Source: Antedon mediterranea | Lineage: Eukaryota > Echinodermata > Crinoidea > Comatulida > Antedonidae | Direction: 5' to 3' | Assembly: GCF_964355755.1 (NCBI RefSeq) | Contig: NC_092677.1 | Location: forward strand, 12,548,601-12,612,600 | DNA: 64,000 bases | Part shown: positions 36,771-49,199 of the stretch, in pieces | Layout of the letters: each line of letters starts with the position of its first letter | Position numbering within the stretch: position 1 is the stretch's first letter | Program-made: the position numbers and the translations under genes | The notes under the pieces: generated by a model | What the model was told of the DNA's origin: nothing | Databases searched by the model: none | Seen by the model: the letters and a program-made list of their open reading frames with translations, nothing else

Positions 36771-37991
36771 CAGTTGGGTTGCAATTGATTAATGCATCGT
36801 TCATTTTAATGGCAATCATCTGCGCATGAATGATGTTTCTTGCGTTTCCACTGTTTAAAAATGTCTATGTGTATAAAGTGAGGATACACATTGAACAAAA
36901 TGTATATACCAAAAATAATATCAAGGTGTAGGAAAAGAATGTTTGACCTTGTACCAATTTTTTAATCACCATAAAGGACAATTTACACAGATGAGCGGTA
37001 ATGGTAGTAAAATGATAGAATCTATGTTATTTTATATAAATAAGCCATATAGGAATCCAATATTTGGAACTGGCTAAGCGATAACAAATTAAAGGAATGT
37101 TATGGTTTCTTATGAAAAGGAATACTGAAACCTGGTCTTAACATAAACTGGATGACCACACCCAGAACAAACAAACACATAGATCTATATTATATATATC
37201 TTTTTCAATTGCGGAAAATTCTTAGTAAAAGTTGTAATAATATTGTAAACATATTGTAAGATAATTAATAAAAAAAACTTATATTTATATTTTTTGTAAA
37301 GATTGTTTGACCATATTTATTATCACGTTTTGTTTCATAAAAACCACAGAGCCTACAGTAGTGATACTTTTTCACACAAAGTAAAAAAGTAATTACCTTT
37401 GAATGAGTAATTACTTTTTCATAATCCATCATCATCGCTGGAATTTATATGCCATGTCATAGGTCATAGACAATAAAGGTATTTTGCCTTCCAGCTACAA
37501 TCTTTGGGCGTAACATACAAATGACTAGATCTATAGTTGTATAGTAAAATTGTATCAGATCCATTCTATTGCCAAGCAAATTCAATTTGTAATGTATGTG
37601 TACTTTAAAAAGTGAGGGCTGGCTCACCGATGGTCCTATAAAAAGTGGCCGTATAAATTCCTTTTTTATATACAAGTTTTAATAGATTGAGTGTATTAAT
37701 GTCTAGACTAGTAATTGTCTTCCATGTTTTAACTATCCGTTTGCAACAGTTCAACTTGCTGCATGGGTGATACAACTAGCTAGCGAACCTGGTAAAAATG
37801 CCTGGATTAAGCGTTTTCTCTCTGGGGCTGGAAAAGCTACGAAGTTAAATAGCTTTAGCAGGCAGAGATCATGCAACTACCTAATTAAATACAGACCAAA
37901 ACCGCTAATTTGCATTTGAAAAACAACTATAATGCTGAGGACCTACTCAAACTATTTAGTCTGTGTCAACTCTCACACTTGATTAACTCTC

Positions 37992-38007
37992 ATTTGCATA
38001 TGTAAAT
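37992..38007. promoter_or_regulatory. POU-like palindromic octamer site, copy 2
   Basis: This is the same 16 bases as at 36755, 1237 bp downstream, in an island (37730-38050) whose flanks differ. The surrounding sequence has no repeat family signature, so recurrence is not explained by an obvious transposon. Confidence 0.35.
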
Positions 38008-38370
38008 GTGTTAATTAAATGGTGTCATTGTCGCAATCAATAGATATCTGTACAGCTGCTTTTTCATGTTGTTAATTTGTGTTAATCACTTTAAAAAAAA
38101 ATTAATGTGTGACCAAGAAGAATATATAGTAGATAGATTTAAAGGGTAATGTATAATGTGTAGACACAAGGACCACTCCTATATTTAGTATGTTGGCTTT
38201 ATTCTAGTTATAAATGCTAATAATAGAATAGAATGAAGTATACAAAAGCTTAGTCAATGGTTAATCTTCAACAAACATCTTTGATTGAAATGTGATTTTT
38301 CATTTTGTAAATCATTAAATAGACCTATGGTTTTCAGTTTTTCAGTGAAGAAGCATGAGGGCAGGCTTAC

Positions 38371-38520
38371 CTAGCCTCAATATCTTCCAACCAGTCAAAA
38401 TCTTTTTCACCTGAATTCTCCACCCCTATCCTAGCCTAATCTCTTCCAGCTATCTTCCATCACGACACACCTAGTTTTATTCTCTTCCCCCTAGCCTACA
38501 ATCTGTTAAACAGTCATCAA
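38371..38520. repeat. degenerate 60-bp periodic pyrimidine-rich repeat
   Basis: CTAGCCT occurs at 38371, 38431 and 38491, exactly 60 bp apart. Each is followed by a related phrase: CAATATCTTCCAACC, AATCTCTTCCAGC or ACAATCTGTTAAACAGTC. It is an old tandem array on the C/T-rich strand and has no open frame. Confidence 0.55.
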
Positions 38521-40470
38521 TCCTTGGAAGCCTCTTCAGAATTTATCAAATTTTAATTATACGCCACACTAAATTTGTTGGCACCCACCCTATGTTTTCA
38601 AACCCTGCCATTCAAATTACCAATAAACTGATTTGGTAAAAACCCAATCAGTAGTTGTGAAATTTGTTAGCGTAATTTTATTACTTATTATTTCACGCAT
38701 AGCCAATTTATTTAATTCAAAATGGATTTAGATCATTTTAAAAGATAAAATTTATTTGCATAAAAGAAGTGGCCTGGATTATCAAAGACAATAGCAACAC
38801 CTAAACAATAGGTAATTTCCTCAAGCCTATCAACATTGTGTTGGTAGCTAAAGCTTCTTTACCATAATAAAAGCAACAGGAATAAAAGAAAAGATTGCTA
38901 AATGAAGCCCCACAGTATAAATTTGTAGTTGATTAGCTAAGATAGAAAACAATTATGTCGATCAACGGTATAATCATAGCCTACAAGACCGGGAATGAAG
39001 CTTTCGATTACATTGTAAAAATGGATTTTTGAAACCTCTAATAGGAAGTGTAATATGAAAGTTCATAAAAAGTTATTTAATAAGTTTCTATTCCTTGACT
39101 AAACAACTTATTGTATATAATAAAGATTTAGTCAATAATTATGTATTACTTGGAAAAGATACATTCATGTTATTTTATGCCATTTTGTTTAAATTCTACA
39201 TTTATTTATCATAAGCTAATGCACGGTAACCGAAACTTGACGGAACTTGAGTGTTTCCTATTCTACCATTTCAGTAACCACCTCAAATAAGTACAACCAT
39301 TTAATTCATTAGCAACAAAATAGATATGGTATACTTGTATCAAATGAAAAAATGTACTGTAAAGTGTTAAAATAATGTTTTTAGATATAAATATCTAATA
39401 ATGGCCACTACACTTTAGTTCAATTTTACAACCAAGCCATCAAGTATGGTAACTTCCTATATACACTGCGTTAACTTCAGAAGGGCGTCATAAACTTAAA
39501 AAGAATTGTGGTAAACGATTTCCCAAGCGACTGACAATATACAGTCAAAAAGTAACCCTTGGGGTGTCCTTCTACAGAAAATCCTGGACTGAATTGGAAT
39601 TTCATACTAAAATGAATTAATGAACACTTTTTTTTGTAAGAAATATGTTTTCTCAGGCTGAAATCTATTCTTTCAGTCTGTTTCATGTTTGACATTTTAT
39701 AAATCATGTAATTTAAAATGTAGTTTACTGGAAGCACAATTAATTCTTTCATCAACTTTTATTCTTTGAAACTAATTAAAAACCTAAGTGCATATTGATT
39801 GACATAAAATATTATCGCACATTACTGAAACAGGTGAGGACTAACTAATTTAGTATATATATTTATATTTTGAAGTAGCTTCAGCCTTGGACAAAATGGA
39901 TTCTAATCTACTGTTGAGACTTATGTAATTACATAAACTTGCTTAATGATTAAATTACCAGGATGCAACCTATCTTAAAAAAGTTAATTAACAAGACGTC
40001 GTTAAGAGTACATGGCTATCTTGAAAAAACAAATCTGGAATAAACAATTGTCAGTCTGTCAAATTCCAACCCCACTCTTCTCATTATTTACTATACTACC
40101 TAAATTTAAAAAATTACAATGCAGAAAGTAAGACATATAGTTAGTTATCAATTTTAAAATTGTTAAGGCCGTATATATTTCAAAATCCTGATTCCGCCAC
40201 TGAAGAATAGCCATTTTGTTTTGGTACATAAAACAAAATTAAATTATCAGTTAGGAACTCATTTAATCTCAAAACAGAAGTTTGTAAATCATTAATTTGC
40301 GGAAAATTAATAGTTTTAATGAGCGAGAGGAAAAGCAATGGAGGAAAACGCAGCGGAAGGACTGGATCCACAAGCTGGAACGCACACCTGTGTCCAAGAT
40401 TCATGACTCATATTGTAAGTTCACAATCTGGAATAAATAATAAGGTCTGCTAAAAATTGAAAGTAGACTA

Positions 40471-41126
40471 AGACCCCATTTACACTTACGTTTGGGTCCA
40501 GGGCCGGTCCTGGGCCGGTTGCAAATATTTACCTTTTAGGCCGGCCCCAGAGCGTTTACACTAGCGACGCAGATTACTGGTCGTAAATAATTGTATTGGA
40601 AGTACCATTGCATGCTGGGATACGAAGTACAGTTTGTTTACATTTTTCTCTCTCGATCGTCAATTCAACTCTCCGCGCGAACCGACCGTTTTATATTTAT
40701 ACTGTATTGTTGTTTTTTGTCCCATTAAAAACAAAATGAACCCCACTGTTTTATTTATAATATGGCTATATTTTATGTATATGCGAAACAAGCGGATGAA
40801 TACTTTATTGAAAGAAGATGTCGGAAAATAAATTTAACTATATTAATGAAGAAAACAAATTGTCGCCCGAAAAGGAGGAAGGTACGGTATGTACTGAGAA
40901 TGTCGGATCGTCATAACAACAACCTCATAAAAAGGTCAAACGTTGTTCACGGTTCACTGCGTAAGCCGGCCCAAACGTAAAAGCCGCTCCTGAACCTACC
41001 TGGAGAGGTGGCCCAGATCTGCGTCCGGCCCAGGGCCGGCCTAACTTTTTGGAGTATTTACACTTATCAATTGCCGACCCAGGGCCGACCCAGGGCCGGC
41101 CTAAATCGTAAGTGTAAATGGGGTCT
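40471..41126. mobile_element. 656-bp GC-rich MITE (TA, AGACCCCATTTACACTTACG)
   Basis: The termini AGACCCCATTTACACTTACG (40471) and its exact complement (ending 41126) are inverted. TA flanks both sides (40469-40470 and 41127-41128). Subterminal regions are crowded with CAGGGCCGG-type motifs on both sides, for example near 40500-40515 and 41025-41100, which extend the inverted repeat. The interior has short open frames (40634-40831, 40762-40980) with Arg/Lys-rich translations. They match no transposase I can name, although an N-terminal relic is conceivable. Confidence 0.9.
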
Positions 41127-42479
41127 TACATCCACAATCAATGAAAAACAAAAATTGTTTTATGAATTTTCTACTATAATTATGCTTTCTTTTCTTTAGG
41201 CATTTTCTACAGCTAGTTTTCAAATCCATTTCACTGGATGTCTTATCTTTTCGCACATTATTCCTACCAAACTTTACTTACAATTACCTTCACCACAGAT
41301 ACCTTGTGCACTACCTTTCCCGACAAAATTAGAAAAGAAGCTTAACCGTTCTTTTTAGAACTACAAACATGGTGTATAACAAATTTTATATCATATATTG
41401 ATTTTCGCCATCCAAACCTTAGAACTATATATCATCTAGATGCTTATTTTCACTGAGAAAAAATATTTCTACTATAATTTTATTAGTGTCTCTTTGTACT
41501 ATACAGTTTAAAGTACAGTACTAGCATAATTTCAAAGATTAATTACACATTTTCACATCCAATAGTAATTTTTAACAATAAAAAGAAATATTTCAAAGAT
41601 AGGGATATGACCATAAGAGCATATACTGTACTAGAGATTAGTATTGCTTGATTAGGTACGGAAAGGCCCACGAGACAATCTCTATCAACGAGTCTTTAAG
41701 TGGGCAACAAATAAAAAATACATAAAAACAACCTAACTAAAAATAAAGTTTTAAATGATCACTAATTATTTAAGTTTTATAAATACCTGAACTTTCTTGT
41801 GAAACCATGCATATACGTTTCCGTTGCGTTTGGAAATTAAGAGCAATTTATCAACATTCTGTACTTTGTGAATTAAATTTCTGCCAAAATCTGAAAATAA
41901 TAATATTATATAATTAATTGGGAAAGAATATCGGTGAATAGGAAGGATAAATTAATTATTACGAATGATTGACTAAATACATGGGTGACTAAAGACGTTA
42001 ATGGATGAATGGAGAAATTAAACAATTAACAAAATATGATAAAGTTAATGACAAAACAAATAAAAGATTTTAATGAATAAATCTTAAAAGTTCAGCTGTT
42101 TGATCTAAGAAACAAAAATAAATTTTACAATTAATGAAATAAAACAGAAATTAAAAGATCAACCGGACCAAAAACATAGACCTCAACCTGGGAAAACTGT
42201 TCTTGTTGGTTCTTAATCAAGGTTGGTAACTTTTTCGTAGAGGCCCGCAAAGAGATTGTACCCTTTTCTTGCAACTGCACCATTTTATTTCTGTTGGCTA
42301 TGGAACTGTAAATACTTTTTGATGTTTAATGATACAAGAACTATATTATTCATTCATTAAACTGTCCAACATGCAAGTTTTAAATAACTTTAGTTAATGT
42401 TTATAGATAAAAACAGATGCCTTCCTACTTTTGTTTATGATTAGTGTAATAATTCACAATATTCAGCAATAGAGCAATT

Positions 42480-42760
42480 ATCAAGGGTTTTAGAAATTTA
42501 AGGAGAGTAATGACAACCTCCCAGATGGGGCTAGCTATCTAACTAATAACCCATAAAGTTACTGGCCTGGTATCAAGCCCTTTCCTAATTGGTCAAAAAT
42601 CTCATTAATTTATGTTCCATCACCAAAGGGGGAAAAGTTTAAGGCCGTCGCCTTGGTAACTAATGACTGTGAAAGATGAGATCAGAGCAATATTAAGTTC
42701 TTTTCCTGATCAGTCTTGGCTAGGCAAGGCATGTAATTATTAAGAAGTATTTGAGAGATT
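42480..42760. promoter_or_regulatory. candidate island with a perfect RFX X-box
   Basis: GTCGCCTTGGTAAC (42647-42660) matches the X-box consensus GTNRCC-N(0-3)-RGYAAC exactly, with a 2-base spacer. RFX proteins bind X-boxes, notably upstream of ciliary genes (family knowledge). The surrounding block is unique and balanced, with CTAATTGGTC, CACCAAAGGGGG and GATGAGATCAGAGC. No start codon or exon follows within reach, so an enhancer is as likely as a promoter. Confidence 0.35.
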
Positions 42761-42925
42761 AAATACCTGAATGTTGTACCCTTGTCATTTTAAAATGCTT
42801 TATGCAATCATTTTGAAACAAACACAATTCTTGTTCTTACCTACTTATGATTGAAAGTCAGTTGATTAGATTGACTGATTTTACCCAATCTGACATATCG
42901 GAAACAAACACATGATCTTCCAAAA

Positions 42926-42990
42926 AAATATTGGGTTCGAATCCCACGCCTTATTCGTGATAGTACAACCTTTTAAAAACTGTGAATGTA
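42926..42990 (+). repeat. B-box-containing SINE-like remnant
   Basis: GGGTTCGAATCCC (42933-42945) is a perfect tRNA B-box (GGTTCGANNCC) within a palindrome. The expected A-box upstream is not clear, so the head may be truncated. The sequence after it (ACGCC, then AATGTCCAGTGTGTTG) suggests a SINE body but cannot be assigned. Confidence 0.4.
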
Positions 42991-43022
42991 ATGTCCAGTG
43001 TGTTGTCTGCGTGTGGTCAGTA

Positions 43023-43193
43023 AAGCGTGGTTCCCACTAGCGACGCAACGCAAGGACGTAACGCAACGCAAGTGAATTGACCAATCACAAGCGATGGCTT
43101 ATTCGCTTGTGATTGCTAACTTCGCTTGTCATTAGTTAAAACGCTTGCGTTGCGTTTACGTCCTTGCGTTACGTTCTAGTGGGAACCAAGCTT
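43023..43193. mobile_element. 171-bp palindromic MITE (TA, AAGCGTGG)
   Basis: The left end AAGCGTGGTTCCCACTAGCG (43023) and right end (complement of AAGCTTGGTTCCCACTAGAA, ending 43193) are inverted for about 50 bp, including two ACGCAACGCAAG-type motifs. TA occurs on both sides (43021-43022 and 43194-43195). The centre has its own inverted repeat (AATCACAAGCGA / TTCGCTTGTGATT). Almost the whole element can fold back. Its ends agree with the 28160 element over AAGC(C/G)TGGTT(T/C)CCA(T/C)TA. Confidence 0.92.
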
Positions 43194-43195
43194 TA

Positions 43196-46100
43196 GGTGT
43201 AATAAAAAATGTGAACAAGCTAACACCATGTACTGTACTTCTGTTTCATATTGACCAGAATACAATGAAAACAATCTTTTCTTTTAATTAAAATGTAAGC
43301 TTATCTATTTATATTACATAAGAGGCAAAATTCCTTGAGTCCATAGGAAGTACATATCACTGTTATATAACATACAGAATTTCTTCATGCATACACTAAT
43401 TAAATTTAATTATTCAACAGTAGTGTTTTGTTTCTTTTTTTTTTTCAAGATTTAATAATATCTGAATAAAGTACTCCAATAAAGATGTTTTAGTAAACTA
43501 CATTTATGAATTCAGAAGTTCATAACTAAAGACCCAAGTTATCAGACACCACCGGAAAAGTTTGGCGAAATGCCTAAATAATAATATTAACATGTATAGT
43601 ACAGTAGCAAACCAGAGGATCCTAAATGTAATTTTGTAATTCATTGAAACGACGACGACCAACACAGCAATGCAGGTATCTTATTTAGTCTTACAGATTC
43701 CATTATCTTGCAAATTTTGCAGGCCCCTTTTGACCCGTTTATTTATAATTGAAAAGAGTGTAAACAAAAGAACACTCTCTTAAGGTAGTCTGTGCCCCAA
43801 TCAACCCGGTAAATTTATTGAAGTCATGAAGGCTTTGTTCCACCAAGTCGTTTCGCTTATTCTAAAATCATTCAACCAAGAGACGTATTCAAAAGTAACC
43901 ATGTTTAATCACCAATGCAAAAATCCTATTAAATAACAATCATTCTCTAGTTTTTAAGAACATATAGTATGATAATTATTACCCAGAATAAGCCTCCGCA
44001 AAAAAAAGAACAATGAACGCTTTCTGTTTAAGCTGTGTAAAGTCATTCAACAGATTTTCATAATTCCAGTTGTTTACCATCCAATAAGGAAATTAATTTG
44101 ATCTTAAGAGGGAAGTGAAGTTTTGTATCAAAAATAAAAGAGTATAAATAAAAAACGAAAAACAATGAAGTGACAATTATACAGTTGTGTTTGTCCTGCA
44201 ATAGCCCAATAAAAATATTAATAGCCCACATGTCATTATGCTAGCCCAGAAAAAAAAAGAATACCAGAAATACATACCGGTACATGTGTCTACGGACAGT
44301 AGCAACTTTTGGATTTCTCTAGACATTGCCCAGCCCCGAAGAAATAATTACTTTGGGAAAGTATTAAATGAAAATCTACAACTTGTATGAACCTTCTCAC
44401 TGTATTATTACCATAGTAATTGTAAACAATATTAATTTTCTCAATTGTTAGGATAGAAAATTAATTAAATTAGCAAAGTTTGTAGAAAAACAAAGTACTT
44501 GAAGTTAATTAGTCAAATTAAATCACAATGTTTTTATTTCAAGTTAAGTAGTATAGTACGGTTTTTACATTAATTAACACTTCCTGGTTTATTTATTGAC
44601 CTATTTCACTGGTCAGCTGTAAAAGTTTCAGCAAGCCTTAACTTAAAAAAAAAACACCAACATATTTAAAAGGGTATACTTTATTAAAACGATATGTCGT
44701 ACAATAATCTTTCCATTTTTGACTGTGTAGTAAAATAGCAGTTTTCCAAGAATGATAGAATTTGGGTCTTCACAACTTTTATTCACTTCTTTAAATATAA
44801 AATTTTAAAACCACATGTCCTTGACTCCGAGCTGACTTATTCCTAGTAATCCCTTTGTAAGGAACCAAGGAAAAATGTTGCTAAGAAAAATCAATTCAAA
44901 AGGAATCCTTTTTCCCACATGTTTTCCATTATATGCCTGTTTAAGTCCTTAGCTAACGGTCCATATCAATGTTATTTATAATGTTTTATTGCTAAGCCCT
45001 TCGCAGCGGGGAAATAATCGGAAGAAAGAGTTATTAAACAGATTAAATGAAAAGAACCAAGGTCAATGCAAGAAACATTTTTTAGTTTTACTATAATTAT
45101 AATATGTATAGAATAATACAATATATATATAAAAAAAATTAAAATATTTATATCAATAATTTTAAATAGGTGATTAAATAGGCCAAAAATATTTAAATCA
45201 GGTAAAAAAATTTATTTAAAAAAAAAAAACATTAAATTTTAAGAATATGATATAACTTGGGACATTCAGATGGCTAGGCAAGACTGTTTGAAGATTCAAG
45301 ACTTATAAAATATCATTGCATATAAATAATTGTAATCTAGTAGTAGTACTGGTTGGCACGAGGTGTACATTTTTATCTTAAATCTTGACATGTACCTGCA
45401 CTAATATAAAAATAAAATTCAATATAAAAAGTACATTCGAACAAACCTGACCTAACCATTTAAGTGGGTCACTTTAACCATTAACCTACAAAGAGAAACT
45501 AAGATTGGGGAATCATGAACTTTGACCTGGGGGAATCATGAACTTTGACCTGGGGGAATCATGAACTTTAACCTGGTAAGGCTACACTATCACATTGTTT
45601 TGTAACTCCCACATGAGATAAATCTCGCAAATCTTGCAATCTCACTGTCATAACTGCCATGACTTCAATCTGCACATGTTTGTTTGGTATTGCATGAATT
45701 ATTGCATACTTTTACATTTTTGTTATACCTATGTTTCTATAAAAGGTTCAAATGTCTTCAAAGACAAAGAATAGTATTTCTTTTAATCCTTATCTATATA
45801 TTAACTTACCTTCAATTTGTTGTGATTATATTAGTTTTTAAGGTTCTGAAACAGTCAAAGGTTTGTAATCATATATTTTCATAATTTTATTTTTAATATG
45901 ACTGTCAATTTGTAGCAGAGTATGTAAGTTTTGGCCTTTCTTAACTTCACAAGATATACCAACCATTATGGGTTTTTTTGGCAGGTGATAAAGTAGTAGA
46001 GGAAATAGGAATGCATCTGATCATAGCTTTCTCAGAGACTGTTCATTTTCAAGTATGCTTTTTTTTTAAATACTTATAAGTTAAGGTAGTTAATCTTTTT

Positions 46101-46285
46101 AGGTAGTAATAAAAATGCAAAAAATATATTTTTTTTAATAGAGATTAAAGAATTATGCATAAAAATGTGATGTTTATTCATTATAATTCATATTTTAATC
46201 AATCATAAACCACAGTACTTAGTAGAACAAAAAACGACCTTCATTTTTGTGTTTCTCAACAAACAAGGCTAGTAGCAACTTCCTT
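43196..46285. other. AT-rich stretch with one short tandem repeat
   Basis: Mostly AT-rich unique sequence with A-rich tracts at 45130-45240. The 23-bp tandem repeat at 45507 is listed separately. No gene was found. Confidence 0.5.
45507..45575 (+). repeat. 23-bp tandem repeat, three copies
   Basis: GGGGAATCATGAACTTTGAC plus CTG repeats at 45507, 45530 and 45553. The third copy differs at one base (TTTAACC for TTTGACC). The near-identity suggests a recent expansion. No coding role is apparent. Confidence 0.95.
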
Positions 46286-47289
46286 CATTTTGTGCCTGTA
46301 TTTCCTTTAGGAACCGATTCCCTAGCTCCTTTACCAGTCGTCGACTTAAAAAGGATTAACACGGAGGCAAATCATATTTATAACTTTCCGACAACGACAA
46401 TAACGAGCAGTTAATCAGCTAGCAACTAGAACTTGGCCGGAAAACAAACCAAAATGGATATCATACAATAGCGTAATAACACTTATTGTATACTTAAATT
46501 ATCCATGCGTGAACATTCCGCAGTTGGATTCTTTAAAAACTTGTACAATGATAACAATCAAAGTTAATTAAAATTCAAACTTGTATGCTTTTCAAAAACT
46601 CTCAGAAATTGTTGATTGAGTGTTGCATTAATACGTGAGGAAACTGTTATATTTTTTGACCTTGCCAACTAACAGTTAATAATTTGTCCCCCATCAAATC
46701 ATACATAGCTACGATTCATTTTTAATTATTATATATACAAAAAGGAAACAATAATGCTCTTGTTAAAACATATTCTATAATTGATGAGTTCATTCTGGTA
46801 AAACAAGTAAAGCGCTGTGAAGCAATGCCAAAAAAGCAGAACCCATAAAAAACATACCACAATGACTCTTTTGATGAAGTCTGACGACTGTACATAAATT
46901 AAAAACTGTTCTATTGTTCTAATTGAGTAAATTATAAAAATAATTAATAGGGATTTAAGAAAAACAACAAGCTCTTTGTCGTCTTTGCTCAGTAGCAATT
47001 TGATAGTAACGAATTCATTTTTCCTATTGAACTCGGAACATAATTTATCATACTTGTAAGATTCTCCAAGCATTGTGACTTGTAAGGTTTTGAGACCATA
47101 CATAGGATTAAAATGACACATTACACACATGGATTGCTGTTATATTAAAGTATGAAAATATTCACTAATAACAAGTGGCTATGTAATACACAGTTTGGGT
47201 GCATATATTACGGTACACAAAATATAAAAAAATGTAACTACTATAGAATGTTTTCTTATTACGATATCATTGTTTTCTTACAGATTGTT
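46286..47289. other. balanced patch plus an AT-rich 133-codon open frame
   Basis: 46290-46460 is a balanced patch without a gene. The longest non-repeat open frame of the window lies at 46729-47130 on the minus strand (133 codons). Its translation has two hydrophobic stretches of about 20 residues, roughly residues 53-72 and 88-110. It starts with Met but shows no family motif I recognise and has AT-rich codons. It could be chance, a decayed gene or an exon; I do not annotate it as a gene. Confidence 0.25.
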
Positions 47290-47800
47290 ACGACAAGGAC
47301 AAGTATTATCAGGTGATTAATAAAGGACCTACAACCCTGCGCAGTGGACAATTAGCTGGTGGTGTCCTGCCATTTATTTCTAGTTCACTGGATAATCTAA
47401 TTTGCCGCAATAACTTGACTCGTTTCCTGAGGAGATCATACTTTATATCAACAACAAATCTTGTTAAATGTATCGTTCATTTTATCCAGAAACCCATTGG
47501 AAATTTCCAGGCTTTTCTGTGTATTCCGCATGGAAAAAAAACCAGAAAATTGTTTACGAATATCAGGAAAACATGTGGAATTCATGTTAGCGCAAGAAGT
47601 CAGTTTTAATCATGCGAACAGCGTGGACAAGTTTCTGAACAGAGCAAATAATACGAAGGAAATGTGATAATTGCAATGGATCTCTCTAAAGACGCAACGA
47701 TCGTGAGTGTAAAGGATGAGTCACGTGGCTCATGCACGTAGTCGGGGTCCATGTGCATACATCACGCAGTATTTAGGTGAATTTCCGGCAGGCTAAGCTT
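47290..47800. promoter_or_regulatory. candidate island with AP-1/E-box palindrome
   Basis: This block is less AT-rich than its flanks, unique, and open for 98 codons on the plus strand (47313-47609) with no recognisable domain. TTTTCTTACAG at 47273-47283 resembles a 3' splice site, but I cannot join it to another exon. At 47717-47732 TGAGTCACGTGGCTCA combines an exact AP-1 site (TGAGTCA) with an exact E-box (CACGTG) in a near-palindrome. An exon, a pseudogene and an enhancer all remain possible. Confidence 0.25.
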
Positions 47801-49199
47801 GATTGAAATTTACTGTTAATGTTTTATCTGGAACCTGTCACTTACTAATCAAGTCCGTTTGTTTCCAAGTTCATTATTTGCACTCATTTTTGCTAAACTT
47901 GCGACACTGATAGTCAAATTAAAGTGAATAACAAAACACTTATAATTGCCTTTGAAATGAAATTAGACAAACATTGAAAAAGTTTTCTAAAACAAAATTA
48001 AAAAGAAACTTTTACTCAGGGTTCTTTCACTGAACCTTTGCTAATTTTAAAAACTTTCTAAACAAATCTGTAATCTAGACAAAAAAAATCATCTTAATCA
48101 TTTCAATTCATCATTAATTGTCCTCCAAAACCTGTAAAACATAAAGAGGAATCAAATCAAACTTTGAATATGCCATTTTGTAATTTTAATAAAGTTATTC
48201 ACATTTTTTGTTGATTACGGTTTACTTATGTAGTAGCCTTCTGTTATTTGATATTATATCTAAATTTATCCGTAATTCTATTATAATTTCACTAATGAAC
48301 AATGGCGGTAAAATTTAGCAGTGGGAAACTTAAAACGGAGAGGGTAAGAAAAACAAAGCTGTATATTTGATACCTACTCGTTGACAGACACTTGACACCC
48401 CAGGATCCTGCCGGATTATCCACGGAATCAATTATATCTATAAATTGAAAGCCATGTTTCAATAATTTGGCCTATAAAAAAACATGAGTGGGTTTTTCAA
48501 TCTAAAATAATATTTCCTATGGAATGTATTTTTAAAAATTGACATGGCTTTTGGGCTGGTAAAACACATTGAGCATCCATAGGGCCCACTAAAATAAACT
48601 CTTAAAGATTTAATGGAGACACTTGTTGATGTTATACCATTGTGGATATAAATTCAATGATTGCTCAAGCGAAAATTATGAAAATACTGAAATTAACGTT
48701 AGTTACAAAAATGATAAAACTTTATGGTAAACTGGGAAGCACATCTGGTTTGTAGCATGATCAGTGATGGGTAAAGTTAACCCTAGGCTAGTTGACCCTA
48801 AACTTCATATATGCAAATGAGCTGAGTTTGACTGCTAATGGCTAATTGACTTGAGTACCAACTCAAATTCTTTATTATACTTGCTAAATTCAGTATCTAG
48901 GTATGTAAGAATACGACTAAACAAAACAATTATACAATAACTATAATAAAGATGATACAATTCCGAATTGTGAAGAAGAAACGAGTTCTAGATTTGTAAT
49001 ATATAAAATCTATGGAAACCACTCATCGGCTTCTGGGTAAACTATATTTTTAGATTTGAATGTTTGTATATTAATATAATTAATATTACACTACATTATT
49101 AATTAAATAATTCTTTTAATAGCAGAATTGTAATTGGCTAATCTAGTGTCTGTATTGGAAGATAGCAAAAGGCCATGTACTGCGCCAGAATCACAAGCT
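47801..49199. other. AT-rich stretch, little recognised
   Basis: No gene. TATATGCAAATGAG at 48808-48821 is an octamer-like site in a balanced patch (48770-48870). Otherwise AT-rich. Confidence 0.45.

Larger units (their letters stand above)
35351..40468. other. AT-rich stretch with islands and a 60-bp periodic block
   Basis: No gene found. Islands at 36690-36850 and 37730-38050 each contain the identical motif ATTTGCATATGTAAAT. A pyrimidine-rich block at 38371-38520 is periodic (listed separately). The open frames at 37457-37675, 39477-39755 and 40180-40404 are AT-driven and carry no domain I recognise. Confidence 0.45.
41129..43020. other. AT-rich stretch with a regulatory-like island
   Basis: No gene. 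The island at 42480-42760 is listed separately. 42170-42300 is also balanced in composition. A strong B-box sequence at 42933 is listed separately. Confidence 0.45.

Noticed and set aside
40634-40980. Overlapping basic open frames inside the GC-rich MITE
   Set aside because: Not annotated as genes: they overlap in different frames, are short, and carry no recognisable transposase motif.
42933-42945. GGGTTCGAATCCC as part of a functional tRNA gene
   Set aside because: No acceptor stem, D-arm or clear A box lies upstream at the right distance, so it fits a SINE remnant better.
47273-47340. Possible 3' splice site (TTTTCTTACAG) with a following exon
   Set aside because: No donor partner or recognisable peptide follows; such acceptor-like strings are frequent in T-rich DNA.
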